DNA of 64,000 bases from Corinectria fuckeliana (lineage: Eukaryota; Ascomycota; Sordariomycetes; Hypocreales; Nectriaceae): NCBI GenBank assembly GCA_019137255.1, contig WPDH01000349.1, positions 1 to 64,000 on the forward strand. The letters are read 5' to 3'. Under the pieces are notes generated by a model. The model saw only the letters and a list, made by a program, of their open reading frames with translations, did no database searches and had not been told where the DNA came from. Shown piece after piece: positions 1 through 11,379 of this stretch. Each line of letters starts with the position of its first letter. Position 1 is the stretch's first letter. The translations under genes and the position numbers were made by a program.

Positions 1-393
1 ATTTGGTATGCTTGATAGTCAGATTGGTATGCTTTATATCACGTCCCATTTTTAATCATTCAGGAGTTATGTGGAGTGAAACTGCCGGTGTTGATGTACG
101 ACCAACACTCGCGTAGGTACTCATGTACGAAGTATCTACCCTGAAGTGCATGCCCCCACTCGACTCCGGGCCCGATGTGGACGCGTCCAAGCTCCGTGAG
201 ACGCGTTCCGGAACGTCCCACCCATTCACTCCCGCACCGACTCCTCTCCGCCGCGTCTTCGGCCCCGTGAGTCGGTCAATCGGAGCAGTAACATATCCGG
301 GCCTTGATCTCATCTTCTCCATCTATCTACGAAGTAGCCTACAACTTGCCCTGTCTCTCTTTACCCTTCCCACACGCTTGGCACGAGAACGTC
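1..393. other. Intergenic, upstream of the CENP-I gene
   Basis: No gene is supported here. The open frames on both strands are short, overlapping and without family features. The stretch probably holds the promoter and 5' leader of the CENP-I gene that starts at 394. Two copies of a TACGAAGTA-like word (about 125-134 and 328-338) occur, a word that recurs in the gene-free parts of the window. Confidence 0.5.
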
Positions 394-2817
394 ATGGCTC
401 CAGCGCATGATGAGATACGCCTTCTCGTTCGCGATGTTGTCGAGGGTGAGTCCAATCACGACTTCTTTCCCTTTGCGTAATCATTACTCAAAGCCTCGAC
501 AGCCTCCAAGCTCCCAGCCAAAGCTCGCAGCGAAAACATCAAGCCCACCGTTGCCAGTCTCGCCTCGCTCTGCTACGAATGGGGCCTTCTCCCCGACACC
601 CTTGATGAATTGGTCAATCTCATCACCAGACCAAGCCACCTCGACCAAGCCAGCCTATCGGCCATTGCGAGGAACCTCTATCCCGCTTCCCCAGTAGCCC
701 GCGATGTTGTTCTGCGAGTGGTTTCCTGTCTTGGACATGGCAAGATAAAGCCTGCCTTGCCTCTTCAGGCGGCACTGCTGAAATGGCTTATCATGGTTTA
801 TCATGCTCTTGAGTCTCCCCAAGTTCTTTCGCAGACGTACCCGGTTCTATTCAATCTGCTTGATACCGCGGTCACTCGGTGAGCACAGTCGCTGTCTCGC
901 AAGGCACATTGCTAACCGATGTTGTAGACCATATCTCAGCCATCTCCTAGCCCTCATCACACGTCGGAAACACGTCCGACCGTTCAGGATACAGGCGCTG
1001 TAGGTTTTCACACCCAAGCGTCTGATCTGACACTAACAGTCTCGAAGCCTTAATCTCTCAAGACAGACAGGAAATGACCCATGTCTGATGGGTCTTTTGA
1101 GAGTGTTCAAGGACTACTATCCCGAGGTCATTGTTGGGGAAGCAGTGCGAGGCAGAGCATCTGCGTTCAAACACCCAGATCCCCAATGGCTCCAAAGACT
1201 AGACGAAATCCAAGAGGCGCATTTACAACAGGCCCACGAAAGCCTCTCGCGGCCGCAAGACGGCTTTCGAGTCCACCGGCCACTCACTCGAGGGCAACGC
1301 AACAAGCTCATCCCCCCTGTCCACACATCCCACGCTACCGAGGTGAGTGCTCATGAAATGGCCAAGCGACTTTACTCTGACACCTGTAGGACTCGGTAAC
1401 CCTAGAGGAAATCGAAAACACCACAGGGTTCGTTCAGAAGCTCGAAAAGATTGAGATGCCAAACCAGCTCGTGGCAGTGTTGGCCGATCCCCTGCTGCAG
1501 AAGCTCATGCTGCTGCGGCCCACTGACGAGTCAGACCAACGGATAGCAAACTGGCTCAATTCTGCCCTCCAGGATGTGATGGACGGAGATGTCGAGGAAG
1601 CCATGTTATTTGATGTCTTGGATATTTTCAGAGACTACGTGGTGTCAGCTAAGGTACGTGGCCATTGTCAGAACGCCCCTTTATAGCTCTAATAATCAAA
1701 TCCAGAAACTCCCTCCCCTCTTACTGAACTTTTTTGCTCGCTTCCTTCCTCTCTGGAACGGTTCTGGTCGGCGTGAAGCCCTTTTTGAGATCCTCTCCTT
1801 TGCCCCGTTGCTCGACTTCCAAGGTTAGTAGTTCTCACTATCGTCATGGAACTCGCTGACTCCGGCCCAGAGCTGTACCAGCACATCTTCCAACCCCTGG
1901 AAAATGCAACGCTTGACAACACCCCAGAGTCACAGCTAGCTCTTCTCTCTCTGTACAAGAACCTTCTTCATCATTGGACCGTCACACTCCAGTCAAGCGA
2001 CCCCATTCCCCCAGAGGCCAGCGGGATTGTCGCTGCCCTCATGAGCCACGCCAACCCCCTCGCGCTCACTGTCGCCCAAACCTCCCCAACCGTCTCCTCC
2101 CACTCTGCTGTCCTCGAGTTCTACGAACAAAACGTCCGCCTCGTCTCTCACGATAACACGAAACACTACATTCGGATTGAGCTTCCTCCCCCCACTCTCG
2201 TCTACATCCTCCTCTTCAGCAGCTCCCTGGCCATTGTATCGCGGCTTTGCTACATGCTCGCATGCTACAGGAGGGGCTTCGATATCGCCATGCAGACCAA
2301 GGCACGCGACAACGAAAGCAGCCGTATCGATTCCGCGACGTACAATAAGGCGTACGTTGGTCTTTACAACGGGTTTCTCATGGACATCTGCAACTGTTTC
2401 TGGCGAGCACGCGCCTTCACTAACAACGACACCAACGCGCTTGGATGCATGGTCCCGCGCTCCCTAGTCCCCTCTCTCACCACATATGTCTCATCTGTAG
2501 ACAAGACCTTCTCTCTCGAGTCATTATTTGGTCTCTCCTACTCTCCTGTGCTCTGTCTGCAGAGCATAAAAGGGGTGCGAGAGCTCGAGGACGCCCAAAT
2601 CGAAAAGGACGGGTCGATTAGAACTCGGCATGCCGGGCCGGTAACGCAGAATAGCCTCACCCGCCTGTCCAGCTCTGGCGGGATACAGCTCAGTTGGAAG
2701 GATTACCGCGTCGATGTGCTGGCAACACTTAGCGCCAACGATCTTCCAGGGATCACGGACCTACTCAAGAATACGATGAAAGTTGTAAGGAGCCTAATGG
2801 AAGGCAAGGGAAGGTAA
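394..2817 (+). CDS. mis6: Inner kinetochore protein CENP-I / Mis6
   Basis: This is the fungal Mis6/CENP-I protein, a HEAT-like subunit of the constitutive centromere-associated network (CCAN) that helps place CENP-A and build the kinetochore. My model has seven exons: 394-445, 503-878, 928-999, 1048-1342, 1390-1653, 1706-1823 and 1871-2817, giving 707 residues, normal for fungal Mis6. The diagnostic block is LITRRKHVRPFRIQALLNLS (about residues 149-168), followed by RQTGND and LLRVFKDYYPEVIVGEA. Intron 3 needs the AAG acceptor at 1046-1047, because the nearer CAG at 1037-1039 would shift the frame into a stop. The start is the first ATG that opens the frame MAPAHDEIRLLVRDVVE. The downstream CAF16 gene is convergent. 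Family assignment rests on the conserved block and length; individual splice sites are inferred. Confidence 0.85.
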
Positions 2818-3298
2818 GGATTTTCACAATGAGCCTATGGGTGCATATGCGTGACGCCATATCTATTGGTTTGTATAGTAGAAAGTTGTTTGTTCAGGAC
2901 TTGTCTAGTTGAAGTGGACAATAGCCTCTGTCCCCTTGGTTGAGTTGCAGGGTATCAAGTACAGATAGATGAACGAAGAGCAATACGTAAAACCAAGAAT
3001 AAAACAACAAGGAATATCCTGTATCTGTCACCACATTAAGTGTTGAAACAAATTGAACGTCGCAGAAGCCAGGGTTGAGGGCTGTTTTCCGCCACAGTTG
3101 AACGCCAAATATGATATCCCATCGTCATTGATTTTGCCCTTAGGTGTTGAAGTGGACGCCGGAAAATGTAGTTGAGTGTCGACCTCGTTTAAACTCCAGA
3201 CCAAAATGTCGTACACGTTCCTCTTTAAAAAAATCCGAGGGTATTGTTAAGAACCCCTCTATGGAGTCAGCTCCCACTTCCGTGGTGAATGTCTCTCT
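2818..3298. other. Intergenic between convergent genes
   Basis: This short gap separates the 3' ends of the CENP-I and CAF16-like genes. It is fairly AT-rich and presumably carries both 3' untranslated regions. I see no coding or RNA feature; the 62-codon minus-strand frame at 3028-3216 has no recognisable features. Confidence 0.6.
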
Positions 3299-4159
3299 TT
3301 AGACCTCGCGCTGCTTGGACTCGTCGCCGTAGCCGCCAATTTGCACGCCACCGAAGCCGTAGGTCTTGCCCTCGGGCGCTCTGTTCATCTCGCTCCGCGG
3401 GCCTCGAGCCTTGAGATCGTCCCTCAGCCAGCTGAGAACAAGTTCGCCGAGACGGCTGTTGCCCGTAGCGCCGACAGTGCCGTCAATGGCGGCGAGCATC
3501 TTGTCGGCCTCGTCGCACTCCTTGACGCTGCCAAGGTGCATGTGGGTAAGATACGTGGGCCAGCCGGCGAGGTTGTCCAGGATGTGGGTGGCGTAGACAA
3601 TGGTGCACTCGCGCGTCTCCGTCTCGCGCTTCAGCCAGGAGAGGAACTCGGCTCGGCTCAGGACATCGAGGTCCACGGTGATCTCGTCGAGGAGGAGGAC
3701 GGTCCAGGGCCGCAGGAGGCCCATTGCCAGCTGGACGCGGCGGCGCTCGCCATCGGACACGGCGTGCATGCGCCAGTTGACGTCGACGTCGAGCATGGCG
3801 ACGAGCTCCTCGCGGCGCTCAGGGTAAGCGTCGCCGCCGACGGAGCGCAGCAGCTCGTTGACGCCAATGTCGGTGCGGACGATGGGGTTGAGGACCCATT
3901 CGAGGCCGAGGTAGGTGACGCCCTCGACACTGTCCTTGAAAGGGTCGACGCCGCAGATGGAGATGGTGTTGCTCGGGGCGAGGCGCTTGCCTGCGAGGAG
4001 ACGGAGGAGCGTCGTCTTGCCTGCTCCGTTGGCACCGATGAGGAGGGTCCGGGAGCGAGGAGGGAGATCCAACGAGACGTTGTGGATGCCAGTGGAGTAG
4101 TCGGGGAAGGTGTACGACAGGTTCTTCACCTCGACGCGAGGGGGTCCTTGGCGAGGCAT
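3299..4159 (-). CDS. CAF16: CAF16-type soluble ABC ATPase
   Basis: Single-exon gene for a 286-residue ATP-binding cassette protein without membrane segments. It has Walker A GANGAGKT (residues 43-50), the signature region VSDGERRRVQLAMGLL (134-149), Walker B WTVLLLDE (152-159) and the switch histidine in YATHILD (189-195). The opening RVEVKNLSYTFPDYSTGI and the degenerate signature are typical of yeast Caf16, a non-transporter ABC protein associated with the CCR4-NOT transcription and mRNA-decay complex. It is divergent from the DNA polymerase delta subunit gene, with about 530 bp between the start codons. The functional role is taken from the yeast homologue. Other small ABC proteins of the same subfamily, including plant ABCI-type members, are the main alternative. 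Confidence 0.88.
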   Translation of the reverse strand: MPRQGPPRVEVKNLSYTFPDYSTGIHNVSLDLPPRSRTLLIGANGAGKTTLLRLLAGKRLAPSNTISICGVDPFKDSVEGVTYLGLEWVLNPIVRTDIGVNELLRSVGGDAYPERREELVAMLDVDVNWRMHAVSDGERRRVQLAMGLLRPWTVLLLDEITVDLDVLSRAEFLSWLKRETETRECTIVYATHILDNLAGWPTYLTHMHLGSVKECDEADKMLAAIDGTVGATGNSRLGELVLSWLRDDLKARGPRSEMNRAPEGKTYGFGGVQIGGYGDESKQREV

Positions 4160-4687
4160 TGTGAATCCGGGTGACGAGTTGACGAGTTGACGGCGGAGAT
4201 ATGAGGGGGTTGATGGTCTTATTGAAGTATCTATGCTTGAGTTATCCTAAGATAGGTGAATCTAGTGTCGCAACTGTATTCCCCAGTGTGTCGGATGCTC
4301 ACCTAGAAGCTCATGAGGTTATTTCTTAAAAGTATTCTTATCTAGGAGGGATGATATGAAGTAAAACAAAACTACGGCTTACCAAGTTTTCCCGCTATCC
4401 GCCCTGGACTCGGCCACGTCCGGTGAAGCAGATGGCGGGGCATCGCCGAGGACCCCGCTACACCACAGGGACTTCACCGCCCAACTCCAAGACGTCATTC
4501 CCCTGGAAAATACGGTGCCACGCCCTATAAGCCGCTGACTCCACTAGCCACTCTACGCCATACTTTCGCGTGCGACGCGGGACCAGCTTCTCATAACGCG
4601 TCTGGGGTCAAAGTCGCAAGTCGACCATTTCCAACTCCACGACGACGTCAATCCCACATATCCAAGCCCCCATCGCCGCCCGTCACG
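4160..4687. promoter_or_regulatory. Divergent promoter region, CAF16-like / POLD2
   Basis: The 528 bp between two start codons on opposite strands must hold both promoters and leaders. The sequence is AT-rich near 4200-4380 and pyrimidine-rich close to the POLD2 start. I could not identify specific operator sites by eye. Confidence 0.6.
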
Positions 4688-6399
4688 ATGGTCGCCTTCG
4701 AAGATGTCACCGGGAGTCTTCTCCAAAACCCGTCGTAAGTCTCCCCAACCCATCCACACCTTGCAATTGCTTTCCCTCTGACATAATCCTAGCGATGCCG
4801 CCCAGCAGGTGCCCTCCCGAGCGCCGTCCTCCTACAAGCCCCTCCACTCCTTCGCCCTCGAAAAACAGCGGAGCTACAAGCAGCAGTTTGGCGACATGTA
4901 CTTCCTGCGCCTCACCAAGATCAAGCCTGCCGTCGACAAGGTAGCCGCCGCGTCCTGGAAAGATACCGTCATCGGCGGCGAGGCGGCTACGCGGGTCGAG
5001 CGTGTCCTCGATGTCCGCCAGGGCGAGCTGTGCTGGGTTACGGGGACGGTTTATATGGATATGCCGCTCAAGCCGAGTATTCTAGAGGATGTGTCCAAAG
5101 ACGTGAGATTGTCTCCCATGACAGTTGCCCGATCCTCGTTGATTGCTAACTTGCCGCGGCATACAGCGCTGGATATCTGCCCCCATCTCCACTCCCAAGT
5201 ACTTCTCAGAAGACGACTCGGACCAAGCCATGCTTGAAGATGAGTCTGGTCGCATCCGCCTGGTCGGGGACATGCTCAAGACAATTCACCTCGTGACTGG
5301 CTGCATCGTCGCAGTCATGGGCACCGAAAATGCCAATGGCGAGCTCGAAGTCATCGACGTCAAATTTCCCGACCTGTGCCCGCAGCTAGAGCGCTGGAGC
5401 CTCTCAAAACCTCCCACATCAGACGGAACGGCAAAGAAAGAGGCCAAGGCCGAGGCCGAGGATGAGGACATGGCCGACGCCCCGGCCAAGTCCAGCGGCA
5501 ACAAGAAGATTGCCATCGTGTCTGGCTTGTCCTTCTCCGGCAACGATGCCTCTCATGCTCTCGAGCTCGATCTCCTCCTCGAGTACCTCCTCGGCGAGGC
5601 GCTAAGTCCTGCTGTGCAGACCGAAATTTCCCAAATCAGCCGCCTGATTATCGCGGGCAATTCCATCTCCACCGTGCTGGATGCCACCCCCGTCGCCGTC
5701 GTCGCGGACGATAAGAAGAAGAAATACGGCTACGATGCCAGCGCCTACAACCCCATCCCTTCGCAACTCTTCGACAGCTTCCTTGCCGAGCTCCTCCCGT
5801 CGATCCCCATCACTCTCCTCCCCGGCGTCCAAGACCCTGCCAACGCCAGCTATCCACAGCAACCTATCCACACGGCCATGTTCCCCACCGCTAGGGCATA
5901 CTCCAAGAACCCTTCGGCCCCTGCTAGCCAGCCGGGCTGGTTCGATGCCGTAACCAACCCCTGGGAAGGCGAGGTGGAGGGGTGGAGAGTCCTGAGCACG
6001 GGCGGCCAGAACGTCGACGACGTCTTCAAGTACGTCGGCAGTGACGATCGCCTGGGCATGATGGAAGCCATGTGTCGCTGGCGATGCTGTGCTCCAACTG
6101 CACCTGACACGCTGTGTAAGTCTGCATAATATTATGCCTATGAGCTTCATTCCCGGCCGACTAATTGCTTTTTCCCAGGGAGCTACCCGTTCCAGGACGA
6201 CGACCCGTTCGTCATGCAGACCTGCCCACATCTCTACATCGTCGGCTGCCAACCTCATTTCTCGACTAAGACGATCCAAGGCCCTGACGGCCAGGAGGTG
6301 CGGCTCATTACGGTACCTTCGTTTTCGGAGTCAAAGGAGCTGGTGATTGTCGATACGGAGACTCTCGAGGTGGAAAAGATTAAAATATCGGCAGTTTAA
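4688..6399 (+). CDS. POLD2: DNA polymerase delta small (B) subunit
   Basis: This encodes the non-catalytic second subunit of replicative DNA polymerase delta (human POLD2, budding yeast Pol31, fission yeast Cdc1), which binds the catalytic subunit and has an OB fold plus an inactive calcineurin-like phosphodiesterase domain. Exons are 4688-4734, 4793-5102, 5167-6115 and 6179-6399, giving 508 residues, the expected size. Telling segments are the early motif YKQQFGDMYFLRLTKIKP, then ISAPISTPKYFSEDDSDQ (a likely OB region), IVSGLSFSGNDASH (start of the phosphodiesterase-like part), LLPGVQDPANASYPQQPIH and the C-terminal YPFQDDDPFVMQTCPHLYIV. An acidic low-complexity linker sits near residues 215-230. 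The last intron splits the Trp codon before SYPFQ. The gene is convergent with the 2EXR gene downstream. Confidence 0.93.
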
Positions 6400-6762
6400 A
6401 GAGGCGGTGATGAGGCAACATAGCATGGAGTGCTCGAAGAATAATCTGAAGGAAAAGGCGACGTAATACCCCCGAATGCATAGTGAGTTACCTAGTTAAA
6501 TGAGCTATGAGAACAAGCAATGGAGCTAAGGCATGTGGGTGGCAATGTACCTCCCGATCTCTAGTGTCTGCTGTCAGAATATTGCCCCTATTCCCAACCC
6601 GCCTGACGCTGAGACTAAATACCAGTTGATCAAGTCCGATCGCAACATCTCAAATCAGCCAAGAAATAAACCATCATAATCCCCATCCCTCATCAAAACT
6701 GCCCTCGCTGATCGCGGCGAATAGTCCCCTAAGACCTCACGCGGAGATTATTGTCGTTCAAC
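6400..6762. other. Intergenic between convergent genes
   Basis: This 363 bp gap holds the presumed 3' untranslated regions of POLD2 and of the 2EXR-domain gene. No coding or RNA feature is visible. Confidence 0.6.
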
Positions 6763-8514
6763 CTACCCTAGCATCACCTCCTCGTAGTCATCGTCCTCCG
6801 GCTCAAACTCCGCCATGCCGTCGAATTCATCATCCAGCGCATCCAGGCTCATCTCGATAACGCGTTCCACGACGTGTCTGCGGCACGCATGCGAGACATG
6901 GTCATCCAGCTTGGCCAGCGCTGCCTGGCTCCTCACTCGCCCGCTCTTCCGAAGCGCCTTCATGAGACCATCGTGGCGCCAAAAGTCCCCCCGCCACGTC
7001 CCGTCGGACTTCTGGCGAGCCGCCAGCTGAGAAAAGCGATGGTGCCGCCTGTCGATGGTAAGGCGGCTGACGTGGGGATCCTTGCCCCCGTTGAGGTACG
7101 TCGTCAGGAGGTCGATCTTGACGAACTGACAGGCCAGGGACTTGACGGCCTTCACCACGGCACACTCTTTCTTGAAGAAGTCAACAAAGGTGAAATTGCC
7201 TGGCCGGTAATATTGGGGGGAGACGCGGATGGTAAAGGTATGAAGGCTCATCTTGGCTACGGCGCCTGGCTGTTCTGTGAAGACTTGGATGGCCTCGGCC
7301 ATGGCCACTTGCGTCTCTTTGGAATATCGGTTCCGTTCGGCTTCGACAATCAGCCGTCGAAAATAGATGCCAAACTTCCCTATGTCGATCTTGTCGCTAC
7401 GACCGATCTCGACTTCTGCGTCGTCTCTTCCATTGCTGGGGTCGTACGCGCCATCGTTGGCCATCGAGGCCTCACCGTCGGACTCGGACTCAACGTCGGC
7501 GTCCTTGGTATCATTCGTCGCGAGCGCCTCAACATCGACGACTTGGTGATAGGTCGGGGGGTCTCGGAGACGGTACAGGAACGTGTTCTCTCCGTAGAGG
7601 ACCCGTATCGTCTCATGATATAGCTGCCTGCTGGTGCACAGGAGATCAATGTCAATGCCGGGACGCTTGCGAGCGTATATCCGACTCCAACCGGCTCGGA
7701 CGTGGATAGGAGTCTTCACAACAAGGATGTTGGAGTAAATCTTGTTCCTGATCTCCAAAGGGAGCGTCAGGAAGGCAGGCGGAGGTGGAGGTGGAGGTGG
7801 TTTAATCCGGCGTGGTGGCTTAGGGGTTATTGGCCTGGGACTTCCTTGCTCGGGGGTTGGCGAATCGAGAGCCTCTTCGGGATCCTCCTCTGGGCGAGGT
7901 CTCTCTTCCCGACGATCATCATCCGCATCTGGGATAGCTGGGGGTGGCGCGACAAATTCCTCTTCGTCATCCTCCTCCTCGTCCACAGTCTTCCGCGCCG
8001 GTTCACTGCTGGGTCTGTATTGCGATGTGCCGAGGTGATTGAGAAAGGCAACGTCTGAATACGTGGGGCCCTGAAGAATGCTCGGGTCATAGTCGAAGAG
8101 TATGTCCCTTCTGCTTGCCCTTTTCTTCTTCCGACTGGACTTGCTCTTCTTCTTCTTGCTCGTTTTCTTGCCCGATTTGCGGCGTTTCTTGTCTTGCTGG
8201 TCGTCGTCGGCTGTGTTGCTTCTCTTTAGACTCGATGAGCCATCCTTTCCTGTGTCGTTGTCTTCGACTGATTGCTCTGCTTCAAGATTGGGCGCTTCTT
8301 CAGTCTTGTTCGGGGATGGAGGGCTCTCATCCTCTTGGTGGCTTGGGGCACCCTCGTTCTCCTTCTGGCTCGGGGGGCTCTCCTTTCCCTGCAGACTTGA
8401 AGAGCCCTCGTTCTCCGTCTGGGCCACGGACATGAGGAGAGATAGTTGTTCCACAACGTCATCTTCATTGGGCACGGAGCTCAAGGCTTGCTCGGTGACC
8501 TCCAGAGTCGGCAT
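6763..8514 (-). CDS. 2EXR / F-box-like domain protein, probably nuclear
   Basis: Single-exon frame of 583 residues. Residues 1-135 are acidic and Ser/Glu-rich with repeated SPPS/EGAP-like segments, followed by a strongly basic stretch (about 109-136, Lys/Arg-rich) that looks like a nuclear localisation signal. Acidic and proline-rich linkers follow, including eight consecutive prolines at 239-246. The one recognisable domain starts at about residue 250 with LPLEIRNKIYSNIL and continues through LLCTSRQLYHETIRVLYGEN; this is the fungal 2EXR/F-box-like fold present in many copies in filamentous ascomycetes. The C-terminal half is moderately charged and ends in an acidic tail. No specific role is known to me. 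Partner recruitment for ubiquitylation is possible but unproven for this class. Confidence 0.8.
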   Translation of the reverse strand: MPTLEVTEQALSSVPNEDDVVEQLSLLMSVAQTENEGSSSLQGKESPPSQKENEGAPSHQEDESPPSPNKTEEAPNLEAEQSVEDNDTGKDGSSSLKRSNTADDDQQDKKRRKSGKKTSKKKKSKSSRKKKRASRRDILFDYDPSILQGPTYSDVAFLNHLGTSQYRPSSEPARKTVDEEEDDEEEFVAPPPAIPDADDDRREERPRPEEDPEEALDSPTPEQGSPRPITPKPPRRIKPPPPPPPPAFLTLPLEIRNKIYSNILVVKTPIHVRAGWSRIYARKRPGIDIDLLCTSRQLYHETIRVLYGENTFLYRLRDPPTYHQVVDVEALATNDTKDADVESESDGEASMANDGAYDPSNGRDDAEVEIGRSDKIDIGKFGIYFRRLIVEAERNRYSKETQVAMAEAIQVFTEQPGAVAKMSLHTFTIRVSPQYYRPGNFTFVDFFKKECAVVKAVKSLACQFVKIDLLTTYLNGGKDPHVSRLTIDRRHHRFSQLAARQKSDGTWRGDFWRHDGLMKALRKSGRVRSQAALAKLDDHVSHACRRHVVERVIEMSLDALDDEFDGMAEFEPEDDDYEEVMLG

Positions 8515-10613
8515 GACGGCGAGGTTAGGCCTAGTGGATGTCAGTAGTCAAGAATATGAGTAGCAAGGGATCATACCTATGGCCTTCTGATTTTCTCAAG
8601 GGTGTGTGGTTGGATGCGAGGTTGCCAAGTTGAAGATTGAATTGAGGAAGGGCGGAGGTGAAGTGCTTTGGAAGAATACAATCGGAGAGAGTGTTGAAAT
8701 ATTTTGAATCAAGAGATGTGGTATGCTGTGACAGTTTATTTCTCGAGTCGTGATGAGTGCGATGCATGCCTTAGGTTTAGGTGCGGAGTTAGGCATGCGT
8801 GCGCATCTAGGCTGTGATGCAAGAGAGAGGCAGGTTCGGTTTTGTTTTAGAGCGAGGCAACATATAAGGCCAAAAGAAACAGGCTAAGAGGATAACGTTC
8901 TTTAACGAGGCTAAGGTGATAGATTGAGAGTAGATAAATAAGTACGTGGCTATATATATAAAGATTATTATCTTCGTAGATAGAGAAACGCAATATAGTA
9001 GACGATACACGGTAGAAACCGCAGCTAGGCCATTCTCCCAGTACCCTAAGACGTTGCGGCTTTACTTCGATAGACTCCCCAGTCTCTAGGTCGGCATTCG
9101 TCTTACACCTCAAGACCTACCTTTGCAACCCGTCCGGGGCCTTCTCTATGACCTTAGTAGCTACCTTTAGAACGCCTGTCCACACATACATCGGAAGTAA
9201 AGGAGTCCCATCTTTAGCCAAGCTGACAAGCCGGGCCAATCTCCTCCCTTACCTAGGTAACAATATAAAACTACGATGCCAATCACCTGCCATGCCTTAC
9301 AGCAACACGGCGATCGCCATATCTATCGGTTTTGTTAATGCCAGACACCGGCGGATACCTCCAAAGCTCACAAGTGCTCAAACATGTGCAATGGAGTCAT
9401 TTGCACCGATAAATATAGCCGTGCCGGTCTCGGGCAATACCTAAAACTGCATGGTCAAGGGTAAGACGTCTCTGAATAGAGCAACTGCATAAGACCCCCA
9501 ACTTCAGCCTACCTTCTGCGCAAACTCGGCAATGAACCAAGGAGTTCAACACATTCTCGCTAGACTCGATCTTCGACCATTTACGCACCGCCTACGTCCT
9601 GTGAAACAGCTAAGAATGGGCAAGGCGCCACAAAGCTATCACTCATCCATTTCGGAAAACAGAGCATCACCGTATTTTGACGTTTTGTGGCTCACGGCTT
9701 TGATCCATCTTCAACCGCCTCTCAGGGTCTACCGTTTGACCACCCGCATGTGTTGGAGGGTGCCGAGATGATGATCCACGAGCTGAGGGATCAGATACAG
9801 GTCCCTCGTCGACGCCGTCGTTTGCAGTGGAGGTGGAGGCGATCCGGTCAACGGCCTGATGCAGGGCATCGAGATATTCTTGACGTCGCTCGGTCCCCCG
9901 CGATTGCCGTAGTACTCAGAGGTGGCGGTGGAGGTAGAGAGCACACCTGCAGCGGTCTAGACCTCCAAGAAATGTTTGCCTCTTTCTCAGCTTCTCTCGA
10001 GCGGGACTCCATAATGAATGTGAGACTATAGAATGCCCTGGACCCTTGACCCTTGGCGGTGGCGTCTGCATTCATCCAGCCAGTTGGGCTGTTTTTGCAC
10101 ACACCAACCACCTTCTCACCCATCTACTTAGGTACGTATGCTTAAGCGATACGCTTAATGGCTACAAGCATCTGACCCAAGGTCCAGGGATCCGTTGGCT
10201 TCGCTTTATCACTCAAGAGACGGTTACACTGAGGCTGAGAATATTGGTTTCTTCGCTCAATCGATTCGCTGCCGCCTATAAGCCATGGGTCTCGGGTTGC
10301 CTTGGTCTTATCCCGATGAGGATGTTGTGGCGCTGAAGGAGCGCGCTGCAGCTAAGGCTATCTCCCTCCACCTCGGGGTGATAAAGTTACCGTCTGGGCG
10401 TCGAGACATGCATACCAAAAAGCGCTCGGGACTCTGTTCAAGGCTGACTGAGAGGGGGGACGGGCTGTGTGGGTTGGGGGAGGGTTTCGAGTATAAGAAG
10501 AGGTTGTTGGATGGTCGCGATGATGGCTCTGTGAATGCCGCAACCCAAGACAAGATTACCTCCTGCAACGACTCCAACACACCCTTTGGAAGCCACATAC
10601 GATCAATCTCATC
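8515..10613. other. Gene-free stretch with an AT-rich patch
   Basis: About 2.1 kb with no recognisable gene. The part next to 8514 is probably the promoter and leader of the 2EXR gene; the part before 10614 is the promoter of the small GPI protein. A TA-rich patch at about 8860-9010 (with TATATATA near 8952-8960) and CTTAGG/CCTAAG-like words up to about 9260 differ from the surrounding composition and may be a decayed repeat. Open frames here have no family features. Confidence 0.5.
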
Positions 10614-11123
10614 ATGAAGTCTCTTTCCGTCTCATTGCTCTTCGTGGCCGGTGCTGTGGCCACCATGATGCCCAACTCCCAGAGCGCAGGTCTCAAAGGC
10701 CGCAGCGAATTCTGTGGATACGACAGTACGCAGCTTCTTTCCTCATCTACCGTAATGCCCCTCGCGGCTGGCTAACTGAGACTCGCAGCAAGCGGCAACG
10801 GCTGGTCGTGTCTCCAGTCGGGCGACATCTGCTGCTGGGGCGACCAGATCATCGGCTGCATGCCCGCCGGCTACTCGTGTTGCACCACGGGCTTCTACTG
10901 CAAATCTGACGAGACATGCTTTCTCAACACCGACACTGACGTGCAACACTGCATCTCCAACGACGCGGACGCGACGCGCACTGCAGACTCTTCTGATGCC
11001 GGCGAGACGGGCAAGAAGGGTGATGACGATGACGACGATGATGATAGTGCTGCCTCTGTTGTCATCAGCAGCAAGACATGGGCTCTTCTTCCCGTCCTGG
11101 GGGCCATGGTCGCTTGGCTGTGA
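10614..11123 (+). CDS. Small secreted cysteine-rich GPI-anchored protein
   Basis: Two exons (10614-10725 and 10789-11123) give 148 residues. It starts with a clear signal peptide (MKSLSVSLLFVAGAVATMM). The mature part has ten cysteines, arranged as one in EFCGYD, then SCLQSGDICCWGD, IIGCMPAGYSCCTTGFYC, ETC and QHC. A spacer with eight consecutive aspartates follows, and the protein ends in a hydrophobic tail (WALLPVLGAMVAWL) after a small-residue region, the pattern of a GPI-attachment signal. The spacing is not that of a CFEM domain; the GYSCCTTGFYC unit resembles Cys-rich modules in other fungal GPI cell-surface proteins. A structural or adhesive wall protein is the simplest reading; no function can be assigned. 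The intron has GTACGC..CGCAG ends with a GCTAACTGA branch site. Confidence 0.85.
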
Positions 11124-11379
11124 GAAGTGTTTGATAGCCAAATTCGGAGTGAGTAAATGCCGAAGAACGGAGGGCTGGATATGATTGCGCCGACATGGAG
11201 TTTGGAGGAAATCTTGGGTCGTGTAATTTTCTTTTTTTGCCAACTAGATCTGCCACGATCATGATAAGCCACTTCTGTATTTTCCCTTTTGCCTTTCTCG
11301 CATAAAAAACGTACCATCCATTGCGCCAAAACGCCAAACAGAAACACAAGGCGGCGAATTCATCAAGCCCCATCTGTCT

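Noticed and set aside
3341..4174. 277-codon open frame on the plus strand opposite the CAF16-like gene
   Set aside because: It is the antisense shadow of a GC-rich gene with clear ABC motifs on the minus strand.
5602..6279. 225-codon open frame opposite POLD2
   Set aside because: It is the antisense shadow of a well-supported exon.
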